DNA of 64,000 nt from Lachnospiraceae bacterium RM5 (GTDB lineage: Bacteria > Bacillota > Clostridia > Lachnospirales > Lachnospiraceae), in assembly GCA_900110975.1 (NCBI GenBank), contig FOFK01000002.1, forward strand, positions 446,318-510,317, given 5' to 3'. Each line of letters starts with the position of its first letter. Position 1 is the first letter of the stretch. A model generated the notes under the pieces. That model saw only the letters and a list, made by a program, of their open reading frames with translations. It made no database searches and had not been told where the DNA came from. This document shows, piece after piece, positions 6,812-15,401 of this stretch. The translations under genes and the position numbers were made by a program.

Positions 6812-7825
6812 CTATTGACGGATCGATACCTCATGCTCTACGACGTCCGTCAAAGGCAGATGCTTGTACAAGGTGTTTTCACTCATCACATCGATCGACG
6901 TATGACCACCAGGATAATGATCTATGATTTCTACTGTACCATCATGAATCTCCTCCTGGTCAGAGTCATGATATCTGATCTTAAATTTAACCTGATCACC
7001 AACCTTGTAATTTCTGATATCCAGTTTGGAATCCGGAAGTTCCTCCGGATTTCCGTTGCCATCTGCAAATCCCCACTGTTTTGAAACGGTATCAACCCAG
7101 ACAAAGCGACGATCTCCGATAGGATCTCCATTACGGTATGTTGAAAAATTATCTACCGTATTCAATTCTCCAAAGTAATCTGTTTTTCTAACCGGAGTAT
7201 GCCCCACCACCTGAAGGTATCTCGCCGGATACATTTCGATTCCGCCATCCATATGATTTATCATCATTCTGCAATCATCATATGTAATACGATACACCGG
7301 AGTGCTTCCTTCAGGCTTCTCCAAAGACTGGTGATCATATTGATCCAAAAGCTGAAGTGCCTCTGTATATAGATTAACGGCTTTCAGCACCTCTTCAGAC
7401 TCAACCTCCATGGTATTTGCCAACATCTTTGTCTGGATCTCTACTGTTTTTTGAAGTGCTAACAGACGTTTTTCGTTGACGGCGTAGCCATTCATAATAT
7501 ATTGTTTTAAAACACCGTTAGCCCATTGCCTGAACTCTACACCGCGTTGAGACTTAACACGATATCCCACAGATATTATTACATCCAAGTTATAATATTG
7601 TGGCGGTCTCGATGCTTTATTACTTCTGTCGAAAATTTCGACAGAAGTCTCTTTAGGCAATTCCTTCTCTTTAAAAATATTACCAATGTGATACGCAATT
7701 GAGGATCTCGACGTATCAAACAATTCGCTCATTTGATCCTGCGTCAGCCAGACAGTATCGCCCTGAACCGGAACAGACAGTTTCACTTCCTTATCCTTGG
7801 TTTCAAAAAGAACTATTTCACTCAT
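6812..7825 (-). CDS. RhuM-like protein fused to a phosphoesterase-like tail
   Basis: A 337-residue open frame with two unrelated halves. Residues 1-190 match the RhuM/Fic-associated family: WLTQDQMSELFDTSRSSIAYH, a YNLDVIISVGYRVKSQRG block, GVEFRQWANGVLKQYI, and the RITYDDCRMMINHM segment that normally leads into a Fic-like end. From about residue 192 the sequence becomes PARYLQVVGHTPVRKTD, then NFSTYRNGDPIGDRRFVWVD, which resembles the C-terminal end of calcineurin-like metallophosphatases, followed by an unassigned beta-rich tail (YKVGDQVKFKIRYHD). The join lies near 7245-7255. AAGGAGG precedes ATG 7825 inside the upstream gene. It may be a deletion-made chimera whose second half lacks the metal-binding motifs, so activity is doubtful. 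Confidence 0.65.
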   Translation of the reverse strand: MSEIVLFETKDKEVKLSVPVQGDTVWLTQDQMSELFDTSRSSIAYHIGNIFKEKELPKETSVEIFDRSNKASRPPQYYNLDVIISVGYRVKSQRGVEFRQWANGVLKQYIMNGYAVNEKRLLALQKTVEIQTKMLANTMEVESEEVLKAVNLYTEALQLLDQYDHQSLEKPEGSTPVYRITYDDCRMMINHMDGGIEMYPARYLQVVGHTPVRKTDYFGELNTVDNFSTYRNGDPIGDRRFVWVDTVSKQWGFADGNGNPEELPDSKLDIRNYKVGDQVKFKIRYHDSDQEEIHDGTVEIIDHYPGGHTSIDVMSENTLYKHLPLTDVVEHEVSIRQ

Positions 7826-8036
7826 CTTTCAAATCCTCCTTCCCCTTCAACATATTCTGCATCTCCACATAATAAGCCAGCAATCTCAAAACATATGGCG
7901 GAGCCGTTCTGTGTCCCAGTTTCCACTCCGTCATGGTTCTATAGGAGATCTCAAATTTCTCACAAAACTCTTTCCGATTCAATCCCGTAGATTCTCTTAG
8001 TTCCTTCATGCTACTCTGAAATGATTTATCATTCAT
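7818..8036 (-). CDS. Short helix-turn-helix regulator
   Basis: A 72-residue XRE-like DNA-binding protein. The helix-turn-helix is KEFCEKFEISYRTMTEWKLG at about residues 22-41, followed by PPYVLRLLAYYVEM. Proteins of this size and pattern often precede RhuM, HipA-like or Fic genes. The last eight bases overlap the start of the RhuM-like gene, which has its ribosome binding site inside this coding region, so the two are co-translated. A promoter flanked by an inverted repeat lies upstream and may be its autoregulatory target. Confidence 0.8.
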   Translation of the reverse strand: MNDKSFQSSMKELRESTGLNRKEFCEKFEISYRTMTEWKLGHRTAPPYVLRLLAYYVEMQNMLKGKEDLKDE

Positions 8037-8058
8037 ACTAATAACCTCTCAATTGCAT

Positions 8059-8111
8059 ATTACTCACTGAATAAATAATATCATGTTTCAATTATATACA
8101 CAATGAGTAAT
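8059..8111 (-). promoter_or_regulatory. Promoter and flanking inverted repeat for the HTH-RhuM operon
   Basis: On the minus strand, TTGTGT (8098-8103) and TATTAT (8075-8080) are 17 bases apart. Inverted arms ATTACTCA (8059-8066) and TGAGTAAT (8104-8111) enclose both boxes. The placement suggests a paired operator for the adjoining regulator; this is inferred from position only. Confidence 0.55.
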
Positions 8112-8134
8112 TTTATAAATATGCTATATCCATT

Positions 8135-8162
8135 AAAAGCCCCATGGCGAACCACAGGGCTT
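8135..8162 (-). terminator. Hairpin terminator of a lost minus-strand gene
   Basis: On the minus strand: AAGCCC-T-G-TGG, loop TTCG, CCA-TG-GGGCTT, then TTTT. It terminates minus-strand transcription arriving from 8163 onward, a region that now holds only broken frames, so it likely belonged to a decayed gene. Confidence 0.6.
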
Positions 8163-8720
8163 AAATCTATCTTATAATAATCTTCCCTTCCAACATACCA
8201 GCCAAATGGCAAACAATGATATACTTCGACCAGAAAAAGATATTGGAGCTTCAGGAAGCCAGCTGATTGTTCTTGAGTTCTTCGCCGTCGGTGATTTACC
8301 GTCAGCAGTTATTTTTTGTGCTGTCAAGGGTGTCGTCCGGCTACCTCAACCTATATATCTGCAATTTTCAAGGTTCATCTGAGCCTATTTTTTATACCCA
8401 GTTTTTTCATGGATCATTTGACACTATCCCAGTCTATCCGCCAAACACCGCCAATCTACTACCTTCAATTGAATATACGGATTTCTGTTCACTTAATGAA
8501 ACATCATTATTCAAAACCTTTAATGCTTCATTTATCAATATTTTTTTAAGTAATTCTATGATCTCAGGATTATCATAATAATATCTTCCTAAGCAAAACA
8601 TAAATTAAAAACATGGAATAATCCTGTAAACTTAATATAATTTTCAACATGTTCTCCCGGATATTTTTCGGCAATCATATCAAGAAGTTTTCTTTGCGTA
8701 AATCTCACTCTGTATAGATA
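8163..8720 (-). pseudogene. Decayed coding region of unknown origin
   Basis: No intact gene is seen here. Near the right end the minus strand reads KLLDMIAEKYPGEHVENYIK then FTGLFHVFNLCF in one frame. After a one-base shift at about 8590 it continues as LGRYYYDNPEIIELLKKILI and NEALKVLNNDVSLSEQKS in another frame, which ends near 8430. Together these look like one protein broken by a frameshift. The more GC-rich part at 8200-8380 has no readable frame on the minus strand and may be the remnant of a mobile element. The region ends at a terminator, in keeping with a former gene. I do not recognise the family. Confidence 0.4.
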
Positions 8721-8742
8721 AAGGACCAGCCTAAGCTGATCC
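8720..8742 (-). terminator. Weak terminator after the TOPRIM gene
   Basis: On the minus strand: stem GGATCAGC, loop TTAG, stem GCTGGTCC (8723-8742, one mismatch), then TTTA. It starts nine bases after the stop codon of the gene at 8751. The T tract is short, so efficiency is uncertain. Confidence 0.5.
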
Positions 8743-8750
8743 CTCGAAAT

Positions 8751-9431
8751 TCACTTTGTAAATATCAAATGCATATTAGAATGTCTCTCCAAAGAATGCT
8801 TATCCTTTTCCATAAATCTCCAAGTCGCTTTATATGTACCAGGAACTGCTATTGTTTCATCAGATATGAAGGAGATGAAATCTTCTACCTTCCCCTCATA
8901 TCTCTCAGCAAACTCATCTGACATTTCTTCTTTTTCATCATCAGAAAAATCCTTTAACTCGCCATATAATACATGTTCCAAGTTACAGGAATTAAAGTAC
9001 AAGCGATATCCTATATTATTGTGAACTTTACCTGTTGAGTAAAGTTTAAATAATATTTCTGACTTGTGCTTATTCCTACGTTCTGTCGCTTCAACATTGG
9101 CACATTCCATATGGTCTTCATAATATTGAATACCCTCGACATCAGCTTCCATTATACATCCTTTAGTAAATGCACCATCGGTATCGGCAACATGAATCAC
9201 CTTGATAAAATCCTCCCACCGATATCCGTACTTTGTCTTTATTCCATCTATAATATCATCTATCTTTTTAAGGACATTATCAACCGTAGTAGATTCATTC
9301 GATGTAACATCTCCATGAACCACAGCAAACTGCACTTCTTCTGAAGAAAAATACTCCTTTAAAATACCACCAATAGCATTTTCATCACTAGGGCCTTCAA
9401 CAATTACCGCAATGACTTTCTTCTCACTCAT
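8751..9431 (-). CDS. TOPRIM-domain protein, partner of the upstream ATPase
   Basis: A 226-residue soluble protein. The first strand and turn, VIAVIVEGPSDENAIGGIL, give the TOPRIM glutamate, and VIHVADTDGAF near residue 90 gives the D-x-D motif, so a metal-dependent nuclease or primase-like fold is expected. A large helical second half follows (FNSCNLEHVLYG, EMSDEFAERYEGKVEDFISF). The start at 9431 has AGGAG eight bases upstream, and the coding region overlaps the ATPase gene by eight bases, so the two are translationally coupled. An ATPase plus a TOPRIM protein is the plan of AbiL, RloAB and PARIS defence modules; which class this belongs to cannot be decided from the motifs. Confidence 0.75.
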   Translation of the reverse strand: MSEKKVIAVIVEGPSDENAIGGILKEYFSSEEVQFAVVHGDVTSNESTTVDNVLKKIDDIIDGIKTKYGYRWEDFIKVIHVADTDGAFTKGCIMEADVEGIQYYEDHMECANVEATERRNKHKSEILFKLYSTGKVHNNIGYRLYFNSCNLEHVLYGELKDFSDDEKEEMSDEFAERYEGKVEDFISFISDETIAVPGTYKATWRFMEKDKHSLERHSNMHLIFTK

Positions 9432-10818
9432 TATGAAGACTCCTTCCTGCTTTACGGAATGCTCGCGCAATCTTTAAGCTATCTGTTTCTTCATAAATTT
9501 CCTCATCTTGTCCACCCAAAGTAATACTTCTAATATACATGCTACGAAGATTGTTATTTTCCTTCACGCTCTTCATATGGATATATCGATTCTCCGGATT
9601 AACAGTTGAAAACATAATACTACTCTTATCAAGCATCTCTAACGCTCTTAAATTATGAGAAGTGAATATCAATTGACCCTTAGCACTCTTTCCAAAGATA
9701 TCAAGAAGTTCTCCGAGCATATATTCAAAGATACCTGCATCCAATTCATCGATTACAAGGCAAATGGATGGATTTCCAAAAGCCTGAATAAGTACATTCA
9801 TGATTGAAATAATCTTAATTATTCCCTCTGACTCCATACGGATAGGAATAGGTTTCTTTCCTTCACGAACAGACATCAATTCAACTTTCCATCCTTCTTC
9901 TCCGGAATCTAATGCTTGCCGACCATAATCCTTCACATCAATCATCATTCCTGGAATGATTGTATATAATACCGTATTTATCTGTTTAACAATTGCATAC
10001 AAAATATCCTTTTTGACTGCATCTAAAACAACAGGTTCGGTCAAAGGAATCGCAAAATCTCCCTTTACACCCATCTTATTAGTCTCTATACGGAAAGCCA
10101 TTGGTAATAGGAAGTTGGCTGTTATCATTCCTGAATGAGTGTTTCTAATAACAAAAAAATCCTTCAAGGAAAATTCGAATAAAGCTCTGATTACAGTAGA
10201 ATAATCCTCAAATTGACTCTCAACTTCTTGACAGAAAATTTCTCTACTGCTTTCGCCAAAAATAAAAGAACAATTGCTCTTTTCAGCCATCTTTCTGGCC
10301 ACAATTAAATCTGTTTTTCTCTCTTTATTCTTACCAATTAACTCATCAAGTCTCTTTTGAGGTTTAAAAATACTCTCTGTATCAGATCGTACATAATCCA
10401 TGAAAATATTCTTATTAGTTCGCTTTCCATCCCGGTTAATTGCACAATTCAAGAACTCTCTCTCTATTACAACTTCACCCTCAATTTTTCTCAAACTAAT
10501 ATTGTATCCAACCTCATATACCGTTTCATTTCCGAATATCTTAAATTCAGCATTCATATTAGCCGCATCATCGTCCACACCAATATAATCACATATACTC
10601 TGATTAATATTCTGACCAATTATTAGCTGCTGAAGAAAATAGAGAGCATCTACAATTGCTGTTTTTCCAGAACCGTTCTGTCCATAAATTCCTAGAATCT
10701 CAGCTCCACCAACTCTATGTGATTTTTCATTGGCCATAGGCATAAAAATAGTACCATTCTTAACGTTTTTTATATTTTTTAATGTCAACGAAGACAAACG
10801 TACAATATAATCTCCCAT
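9424..10818 (-). CDS. AAA_15/AAA_21-type ATPase of a two-gene module
   Basis: A 464-residue SMC/ABC-like ATPase. The N-terminal strand VRLSSLTLKNIKNVKNG leads to Walker A GQNGSGKTAIVDAL near residue 50. Near residues 340-375 come the helix IIKIISIMNVLIQAF and Walker B ICLVIDELDAGIFEYML, then the histidine switch LIFTSHNLRALEML. This is the form of the RloA/AbiLi/AriA ATPases, which sense phage or damage and control a TOPRIM effector. The start at 10818 is decided by GGAGG seven bases upstream. It is first in the operon with the TOPRIM gene, behind a consensus-like promoter. The pair is flanked by decayed genes and transposase remnants, typical of an acquired defence locus. The defence role is inferred. 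Confidence 0.8.
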   Translation of the reverse strand: MGDYIVRLSSLTLKNIKNVKNGTIFMPMANEKSHRVGGAEILGIYGQNGSGKTAIVDALYFLQQLIIGQNINQSICDYIGVDDDAANMNAEFKIFGNETVYEVGYNISLRKIEGEVVIEREFLNCAINRDGKRTNKNIFMDYVRSDTESIFKPQKRLDELIGKNKERKTDLIVARKMAEKSNCSFIFGESSREIFCQEVESQFEDYSTVIRALFEFSLKDFFVIRNTHSGMITANFLLPMAFRIETNKMGVKGDFAIPLTEPVVLDAVKKDILYAIVKQINTVLYTIIPGMMIDVKDYGRQALDSGEEGWKVELMSVREGKKPIPIRMESEGIIKIISIMNVLIQAFGNPSICLVIDELDAGIFEYMLGELLDIFGKSAKGQLIFTSHNLRALEMLDKSSIMFSTVNPENRYIHMKSVKENNNLRSMYIRSITLGGQDEEIYEETDSLKIARAFRKAGRSLHNE

Positions 10819-10854
10819 TTTTTCACCTCCAAGAATGCGTCTACGCGCAAAACC

Positions 10855-10912
10855 ATAATAACACACGTTCCTATTTTCGTCAATCGAATTCTTATTTTAG
10901 AACATTTTGTTC
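10855..10912 (-). promoter_or_regulatory. Promoter and upstream palindrome of the ATPase-TOPRIM operon
   Basis: On the minus strand TTGACG (10878-10883) and TATTAT (10855-10860) are 17 bases apart, ending 36 bases before the ATPase start. Just upstream of the -35 box lies the palindrome GAACATTTTGTTC (10900-10912). It resembles a Gram-positive LexA site but has five rather than four bases between GAAC and GTTC, so SOS control is not claimed. Confidence 0.65.
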
Positions 10913-11066
10913 CATTTCCACTTTCTCAAACATATTTTATTCTATGTTTCTTAAAATATATGTGTAGATAACTGTAGCATACGCAACTTGTAATCACGCT
11001 TATATTCTCACGTTTGCAATAATCAAGCGTGTTGTGGTCAAGCGTTTTTATAACACCACCACCTAA

Positions 11067-11205
11067 TTATCCCAAACCAAATCTATTTTCAAAAGGAGTT
11101 TTGTAATCGTTATAACTATGAGGCCTTATCTGGTTGTACCAGTTATATGCGTATTCCATAACAGCACCGTCCAATTCATTGACAGTTTCATAAGTTAGCA
11201 AATAC
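11067..11205 (-). pseudogene. IS3-family transposase, C-terminal remnant
   Basis: The minus strand reads VNELDGAVMEYAYNWYNQ then IRPHSYNDYKTPFENRFGLG and a stop at 11067-11069. The pattern WYNxxRPHxxxxxxTPxE is the end of the DDE integrase domain of IS3-type OrfB transposases. Only about 45 codons remain; the DDE motif and the first frame are gone. The sequence at 10995-11034, beyond the stop, carries inverted CACGCTT/AAGCGTG arms that may be the old element end. Confidence 0.7.
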
Positions 11206-11325
11206 AGTTCCACCTTGTGAATCACCTAACTTATATACTGCTGCCTCTTCTGGTCTCATGTATCTTTTGTTTGCATTTAAGTTGTGAATACAATTCTTAA
11301 TTGATGATTTCAATTCTTTCGTCAA
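11188..11325 (-). CDS. Short ORF, possible excisionase-like fragment
   Basis: A 45-residue frame starting at a TTG (11325) nine bases after GGAGG. It reads MTKELKSSIKNCIHNLNANK, then RYMRPEEAAVYKLGDSQGG and TVFANL. The RYMRPEEAAVY segment recalls the first helix of small excisionase-like (DUF6462-type) proteins of integrative elements, but the second helix is missing and the frame ends where the transposase remnant begins. It is more likely a truncated gene than a functional one; confidence in the family is low. Confidence 0.35.
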   Translation of the reverse strand: MTKELKSSIKNCIHNLNANKRYMRPEEAAVYKLGDSQGGTVFANL

Positions 11326-11381
11326 TAAAAAGCACCTCCACATGCTATTGATAATTACTTTTTTACAGTAACGCAAAACAA

Positions 11382-11415
11382 AAAGGATACCTTCTTGTTT
11401 TAGAAAGTATCCTTT
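11382..11415 (-). terminator. lysS: Rho-independent terminator after lysS
   Basis: On the minus strand AAAGGATACTTTCT pairs with AGAAGGTATCCTTT (one mismatch), followed by TTTGTTTT. It lies about 60 bases after the lysS stop and closes the argF-lysS gene cluster. Confidence 0.85.
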
Positions 11416-11476
11416 AATAGTTTTTGTCGTCATTTTTATTTTATGCTTTATAAAGTCCGCATAAATACTGACTTTT

Positions 11477-12991
11477 TTAGTTCAAGCTCTTCATTGTCGG
11501 GAAGAATAACACATCCCTTATAGCTGCTGAGTCTGTAAGCAACATACAAAGTCTGTCAATTCCATAACCAATTCCACCTGTAGGTGGCATACCGATTTCA
11601 AGGGCGTTTAAGAAGTCTTCATCTGTGTGGTTTGCTTCTTCATCACCTGCATCTGCAAGGGCATCCTGCTCTTTAAATCTTTCTCTCTGGTCGATTGGGT
11701 CATTAAGCTCTGAATAAGCATTGCACATTTCCCAACCATTCATAAACATTTCAAAACGCTCTACATACTCTGGATTATCAGGTTTTCTCTTTGTAAGTGG
11801 AGAGATTTCAACCGGATGATCCATTACAAATGTAGGCTGGATAAGATGTTCTTCTACATATGTTTCAAAGAAGAGATTTAATATATCACCCTTCTTATGA
11901 TGTTCTTCGTATTCTACGTTCTTTTCGTCAGCTAATTTTCTTGCTTCCTCAAGAGTTTTTACTTCGTTCCAGTCAACACCTGCATATTTCTTAACAGCAT
12001 CAACCATAGTAATTCTTTCAAATGGCTTTCCAAGATCCATTTCAATACCGTTATATGTAATTATTGTTGTTCCAAGAACTTCTTTAGCAACATAACGATA
12101 CATATTTTCTGTAAGATCCATCATTCCATTATAATCTGTATATGCCTGGTATAATTCCATAAGAGTAAATTCCGGATTGTGTCTTGTATCTAATCCTTCA
12201 TTTCTAAATACTCTTCCGATTTCATATACTTTTTCAAGACCACCTACAATAAGTCTCTTTAAATAAAGTTCAAGAGATATTCTAAGCTTTAAGTCTTCAT
12301 CTAAAGCATTAAAATGTGTTTCAAAAGGTCTTGCTGCTGCACCACCTGCATTGCTTACAAGCATAGGTGTTTCAACTTCCATAAATCCTTCTGTATCCAA
12401 GTATCTTCTGATTGCAGCAATAATCTTAGATCTCTTGATAAATGTATCCTTAACTTCAGGATTCATAATTAAATCTACGTATCTCTGTCTGTATCTTAAA
12501 TCTGTATTTGTAAGACCATGGAATTTTTCTGGTAATATCTGCAAACTCTTTGATAATAAAACAACTTTTGTAGCATGGATAGATTTCTCTCCGGTCTTTG
12601 TTTCAAACACTTCACCTTCGATACCTAAAATATCACCGATATCGTATTTCTTAAAATCTTTATAAGAATCTTCACCAATATTATCTCTTGCTACATATGA
12701 CTGGATATTTCCCTGAAGGTCCTGGATATTACAGAAAGATGCTTTACCCATTACTCTCTTCTGCATAAGTCTTCCGGCAACACTTACAGTTTTTCCATTT
12801 AAAGATTCAAAGTTATCTTTGATTTCCTGGCTGTGGTGTGTCTGGTTGTACTTTGTTATTTCATAAGGATTCTTTCCATCATTTACAAGATTTTCCAACT
12901 TTTCTCTTCTGACTTTTAATAACTGTCCGATATCCTGTACTGCATTATCTTTTCCATTATTCTGTGAATTATTATTATTTTGCTGACTCAC
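11477..12991 (-). CDS. lysS: Lysyl-tRNA synthetase, class II
   Basis: A 504-residue cytosolic enzyme that charges tRNA-Lys with lysine using ATP. After an Asn/Gln-rich leader, residues 65-150 form the anticodon-binding OB fold ([20 protein letters not shown]). Class II motif 2 is [16 protein letters not shown] and motif 3 is [16 protein letters not shown] near the C-terminus. Length is normal. Translation starts at a GTG (12991) with TGGAG 11 bases upstream; no nearby ATG is better placed. It is the last gene of the cluster following greA, with which lysS is linked in many Firmicutes, and is followed by a strong terminator. Confidence 0.97.
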   Translation of the reverse strand: MSQQNNNNSQNNGKDNAVQDIGQLLKVRREKLENLVNDGKNPYEITKYNQTHHSQEIKDNFESLNGKTVSVAGRLMQKRVMGKASFCNIQDLQGNIQSYVARDNIGEDSYKDFKKYDIGDILGIEGEVFETKTGEKSIHATKVVLLSKSLQILPEKFHGLTNTDLRYRQRYVDLIMNPEVKDTFIKRSKIIAAIRRYLDTEGFMEVETPMLVSNAGGAAARPFETHFNALDEDLKLRISLELYLKRLIVGGLEKVYEIGRVFRNEGLDTRHNPEFTLMELYQAYTDYNGMMDLTENMYRYVAKEVLGTTIITYNGIEMDLGKPFERITMVDAVKKYAGVDWNEVKTLEEARKLADEKNVEYEEHHKKGDILNLFFETYVEEHLIQPTFVMDHPVEISPLTKRKPDNPEYVERFEMFMNGWEMCNAYSELNDPIDQRERFKEQDALADAGDEEANHTDEDFLNALEIGMPPTGGIGYGIDRLCMLLTDSAAIRDVLFFPTMKSLN

Positions 12992-13068
12992 TTTTTTCTA
13001 ACTCCATTCTATTTCATGATTTATAAATATCAATTAGTTCTTTTCATTTCACGATTTATAAACACTAA

Positions 13069-13554
13069 TTAGTTCTTTCTGATTTCAATAACTTTATATT
13101 TGCATTCTCCCATTGGAGTTTCAAATTTAATAGTTTTTCCAACTTTGCTTCCAATTAAAGCATGTCCAAGTGGAGATTCGTTAGAAATTTTATTTTCAAG
13201 ACTGTTAGCTTCTGTAGAACCTACAAGAGAAAATTCAAATTCTTCTTTTGTATCTTTATCCTGGACTTTAACTGTACAACCAACATTGATTGTCTTATAA
13301 TCCATTTCATCTTCGTCTACAACTTCTGCATTTTTAAGGATTTTTTCAATTTCTTCAATTCTCTTTTCAATATGTCCCTGCTCTTCTTTTGCAGCATCAT
13401 ATTCAGCATTTTCTGATAAGTCACCCTGTTCTCTGGCTTCCTTAATCTTTGCTGCTATTTCTTTTCTTTTAACTACTCTTAAATCTTCAAGTTCTTCCTG
13501 TAATTTCTTTAATCCTGAATATGTTAAAATATTCTTCTTTGTGCTATCTGCCAT
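13069..13554 (-). CDS. greA: Transcription elongation factor GreA
   Basis: A 161-residue GreA, which enters the secondary channel of RNA polymerase and stimulates cleavage of backtracked RNA. The N-terminal coiled coil includes the acidic tip EQGDLSENAEYDAAKEEQGH near residues 40-60 with the conserved D and E; the C-terminal FKBP-like domain contains SNESPLGHALIGSKVG. The start at 13554 has GGAGG five to six bases upstream. It lies 77 bases before lysS in the same direction. A second, divergent Gre-type gene is found at 37238-37741; this copy is the canonical one by length and motifs. Confidence 0.96.
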   Translation of the reverse strand: MADSTKKNILTYSGLKKLQEELEDLRVVKRKEIAAKIKEAREQGDLSENAEYDAAKEEQGHIEKRIEEIEKILKNAEVVDEDEMDYKTINVGCTVKVQDKDTKEEFEFSLVGSTEANSLENKISNESPLGHALIGSKVGKTIKFETPMGECKYKVIEIRKN

Positions 13555-13642
13555 AACAACCTCCACATATATTAAAAATTTTATATTTAATAAATTTCTT
13601 CCAATAAAGAAAATACTAACCTTTTAACCTTATCTTGTCAAG

Positions 13643-14611
13643 TTATGCTTGTAAAAACTGAGTAATTCTTACCAAATCATCATAAGATTCCATTTCATTT
13701 ACATGCTTTCTTATATTTGAAGCATATCTCATTCCGGATGTATACCAGGCAACATGTTTTCTCATTTCTCTCATTGCTGTATATTCACCTTTAAGCTCTA
13801 TAAGTTCCAAGCCATGCCTTCTAATCATCTCGCAAATCTCTTCATTATCAGGTTTTTCAATAACTGTACCATCTTTTAAAAAACTTTCCACTTCCCTGAA
13901 AATCCATGGATTTCCCTTAGCTGCCCTTCCAATCATAATACCATCGCAACCTGTATAATCAAGCATATGCTTTGCACTTTTTCCATCAACTATGTCACCA
14001 TTTCCAATAACAGGGATATTAACACTTTCTTTAACAGCCTTGATAATGTCTAAATCAGCTTTTCCGGAGTAATATTCTTCCCTTGTTCTTCCATGCACGC
14101 ATATAGCTTTTACTCCGCTGTACTGTGCAATCTTTGCAATTTCCACTGCATTTACTTCTGAGTCATTAAAACCTTTTCTTATTTTAACCGTCAAAGGAAC
14201 ATCTATCTTCTCAAGCTTTTTTGACATATTGGTCAGAATTTTTTCCACAAGTTCAGGCTCTCTCATAAGAGCACTTCCCTCATGATTATTAACAACCTTT
14301 GGAACGGGACATCCCATATTTACATCAACTATGTCAAAGTTATATTCGCTGCATACCTTAACTGCCATATCTGCCATAATATCAGGGTTCGAGCCAAAAA
14401 GCTGCACACTTCTCGGAACATCAATATCATTTGTAGCAAGCAGTTCTTTTGTGTTTTTATTATTATATAATACAGCCTTGGCACTCACCATTTCTGAAAC
14501 TGTAAGGCCACAGCCCATCTCTTTACAAATACTTCTGTATACTAAGTCTGTAACCCCTGCCATAGGGCCAAGTACAATATTATTTTTTAACTTTATTTTT
14601 CCTATATTCAT
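13643..14611 (-). CDS. dusB: tRNA-dihydrouridine synthase DusB
   Basis: A 322-residue flavoenzyme that reduces uridine to dihydrouridine in tRNA D-loops with FMN and NADPH. The TIM barrel begins NIVLGPMAGVTDLVYRSIC; the active-site block VDVNMGCPVPKVVNNHEGSA contains the catalytic cysteine; phosphate-binding IGNGDI and GIMIGRAAKGNPW follow. The C-terminal helical domain ends near residue 322. It starts 13 bases after coaX and shares its transcription unit. The nifR3-type sequence and the place near greA/lysS support DusB over other Dus classes. Confidence 0.94.
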   Translation of the reverse strand: MNIGKIKLKNNIVLGPMAGVTDLVYRSICKEMGCGLTVSEMVSAKAVLYNNKNTKELLATNDIDVPRSVQLFGSNPDIMADMAVKVCSEYNFDIVDVNMGCPVPKVVNNHEGSALMREPELVEKILTNMSKKLEKIDVPLTVKIRKGFNDSEVNAVEIAKIAQYSGVKAICVHGRTREEYYSGKADLDIIKAVKESVNIPVIGNGDIVDGKSAKHMLDYTGCDGIMIGRAAKGNPWIFREVESFLKDGTVIEKPDNEEICEMIRRHGLELIELKGEYTAMREMRKHVAWYTSGMRYASNIRKHVNEMESYDDLVRITQFLQA

Positions 14612-14624
14612 AAAGATACCTGAC

Positions 14625-15401
14625 TTACTTCTTCATTTTCTCTTTATTATAAACAAGTCTGAGTCCCTGAAGGGTTAAGTTCGGATCATAAATATCTATC
14701 TTATCTGTTGATTCTGAAATAATTTTTCCAAGACCGCCTGTTGCAACCACTTTCATATTTTCCACGCCGGTTTCTTCTATAATTTTATCAATAATATATT
14801 CTGTTTCACCGATATGTCCATATAAAAGACCTGACTGCATACTTGTAATCGTATCTCTTCCAAGTATCTTCTCAGGCTTCTTAATCTCGATTGCCGGAAG
14901 TTTTGCCGCATCTTCCCATAATGCCCTTGCACTTATTCTTATACCAGGGGCTGTAACTCCGGATGTAAATTCACCATCTTTTGTAATATAATCATAAGTT
15001 GTAGCTGTTCCATAATCTATAACAATAATAGGTCCGCCATAAATGTAATACCCTGCCACAGCATCAACTATTCTGTCTGCACCAACTTCCCTTGGATTTG
15101 CAGTTAAAACTTTTATACCTGTTTTAATGCCGGGGCCTACAACTATTGGCTGTTTATGGAGATATTTTATAACACCACTTTGGAATGAATGCATAATATC
15201 CGGCACAACCGAAGAAATAATAACATCTTCAATATCTTCAACTTTTATATTTTTGCTTTTTATTAAATCTGTTATCAAAAGACCGAATTCATCTGAAGTT
15301 CTTGATATCTTGGTTGTAAGTCTGAATGTAGAAATAAGCTTTTCTTCGTCAAATACACCAAGTGTGATATTTGTATTTCCAACGTCTACTACTAATAACA
15401 T
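14625..15401 (-). CDS. coaX: Type III pantothenate kinase
   Basis: A 258-residue kinase of the ASKHA fold that phosphorylates pantothenate, the first step of coenzyme A synthesis. Visible motifs are the N-terminal phosphate loop [48 protein letters not shown] with the catalytic aspartate, and [20 protein letters not shown]. Its ATG overlaps the stop codon of the upstream DUF6145-type gene (TAATG), so it is translationally coupled. This type is insensitive to CoA feedback and requires a monovalent cation, as known for the family. Confidence 0.95.
   Translation of the reverse strand: MLLVVDVGNTNITLGVFDEEKLISTFRLTTKISRTSDEFGLLITDLIKSKNIKVEDIEDVIISSVVPDIMHSFQSGVIKYLHKQPIVVGPGIKTGIKVLTANPREVGADRIVDAVAGYYIYGGPIIVIDYGTATTYDYITKDGEFTSGVTAPGIRISARALWEDAAKLPAIEIKKPEKILGRDTITSMQSGLLYGHIGETEYIIDKIIEETGVENMKVVATGGLGKIISESTDKIDIYDPNLTLQGLRLVYNKEKMKK

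Noticed and set aside
8267-8578. 103-residue plus-strand frame
   Set aside because: No ribosome binding site, odd composition, and it lies over a decayed minus-strand region.
10900-10912. LexA (SOS) box upstream of the ATPase gene
   Set aside because: GAAC and GTTC are separated by five bases, while the known Gram-positive box has four; kept only as an unassigned palindrome.
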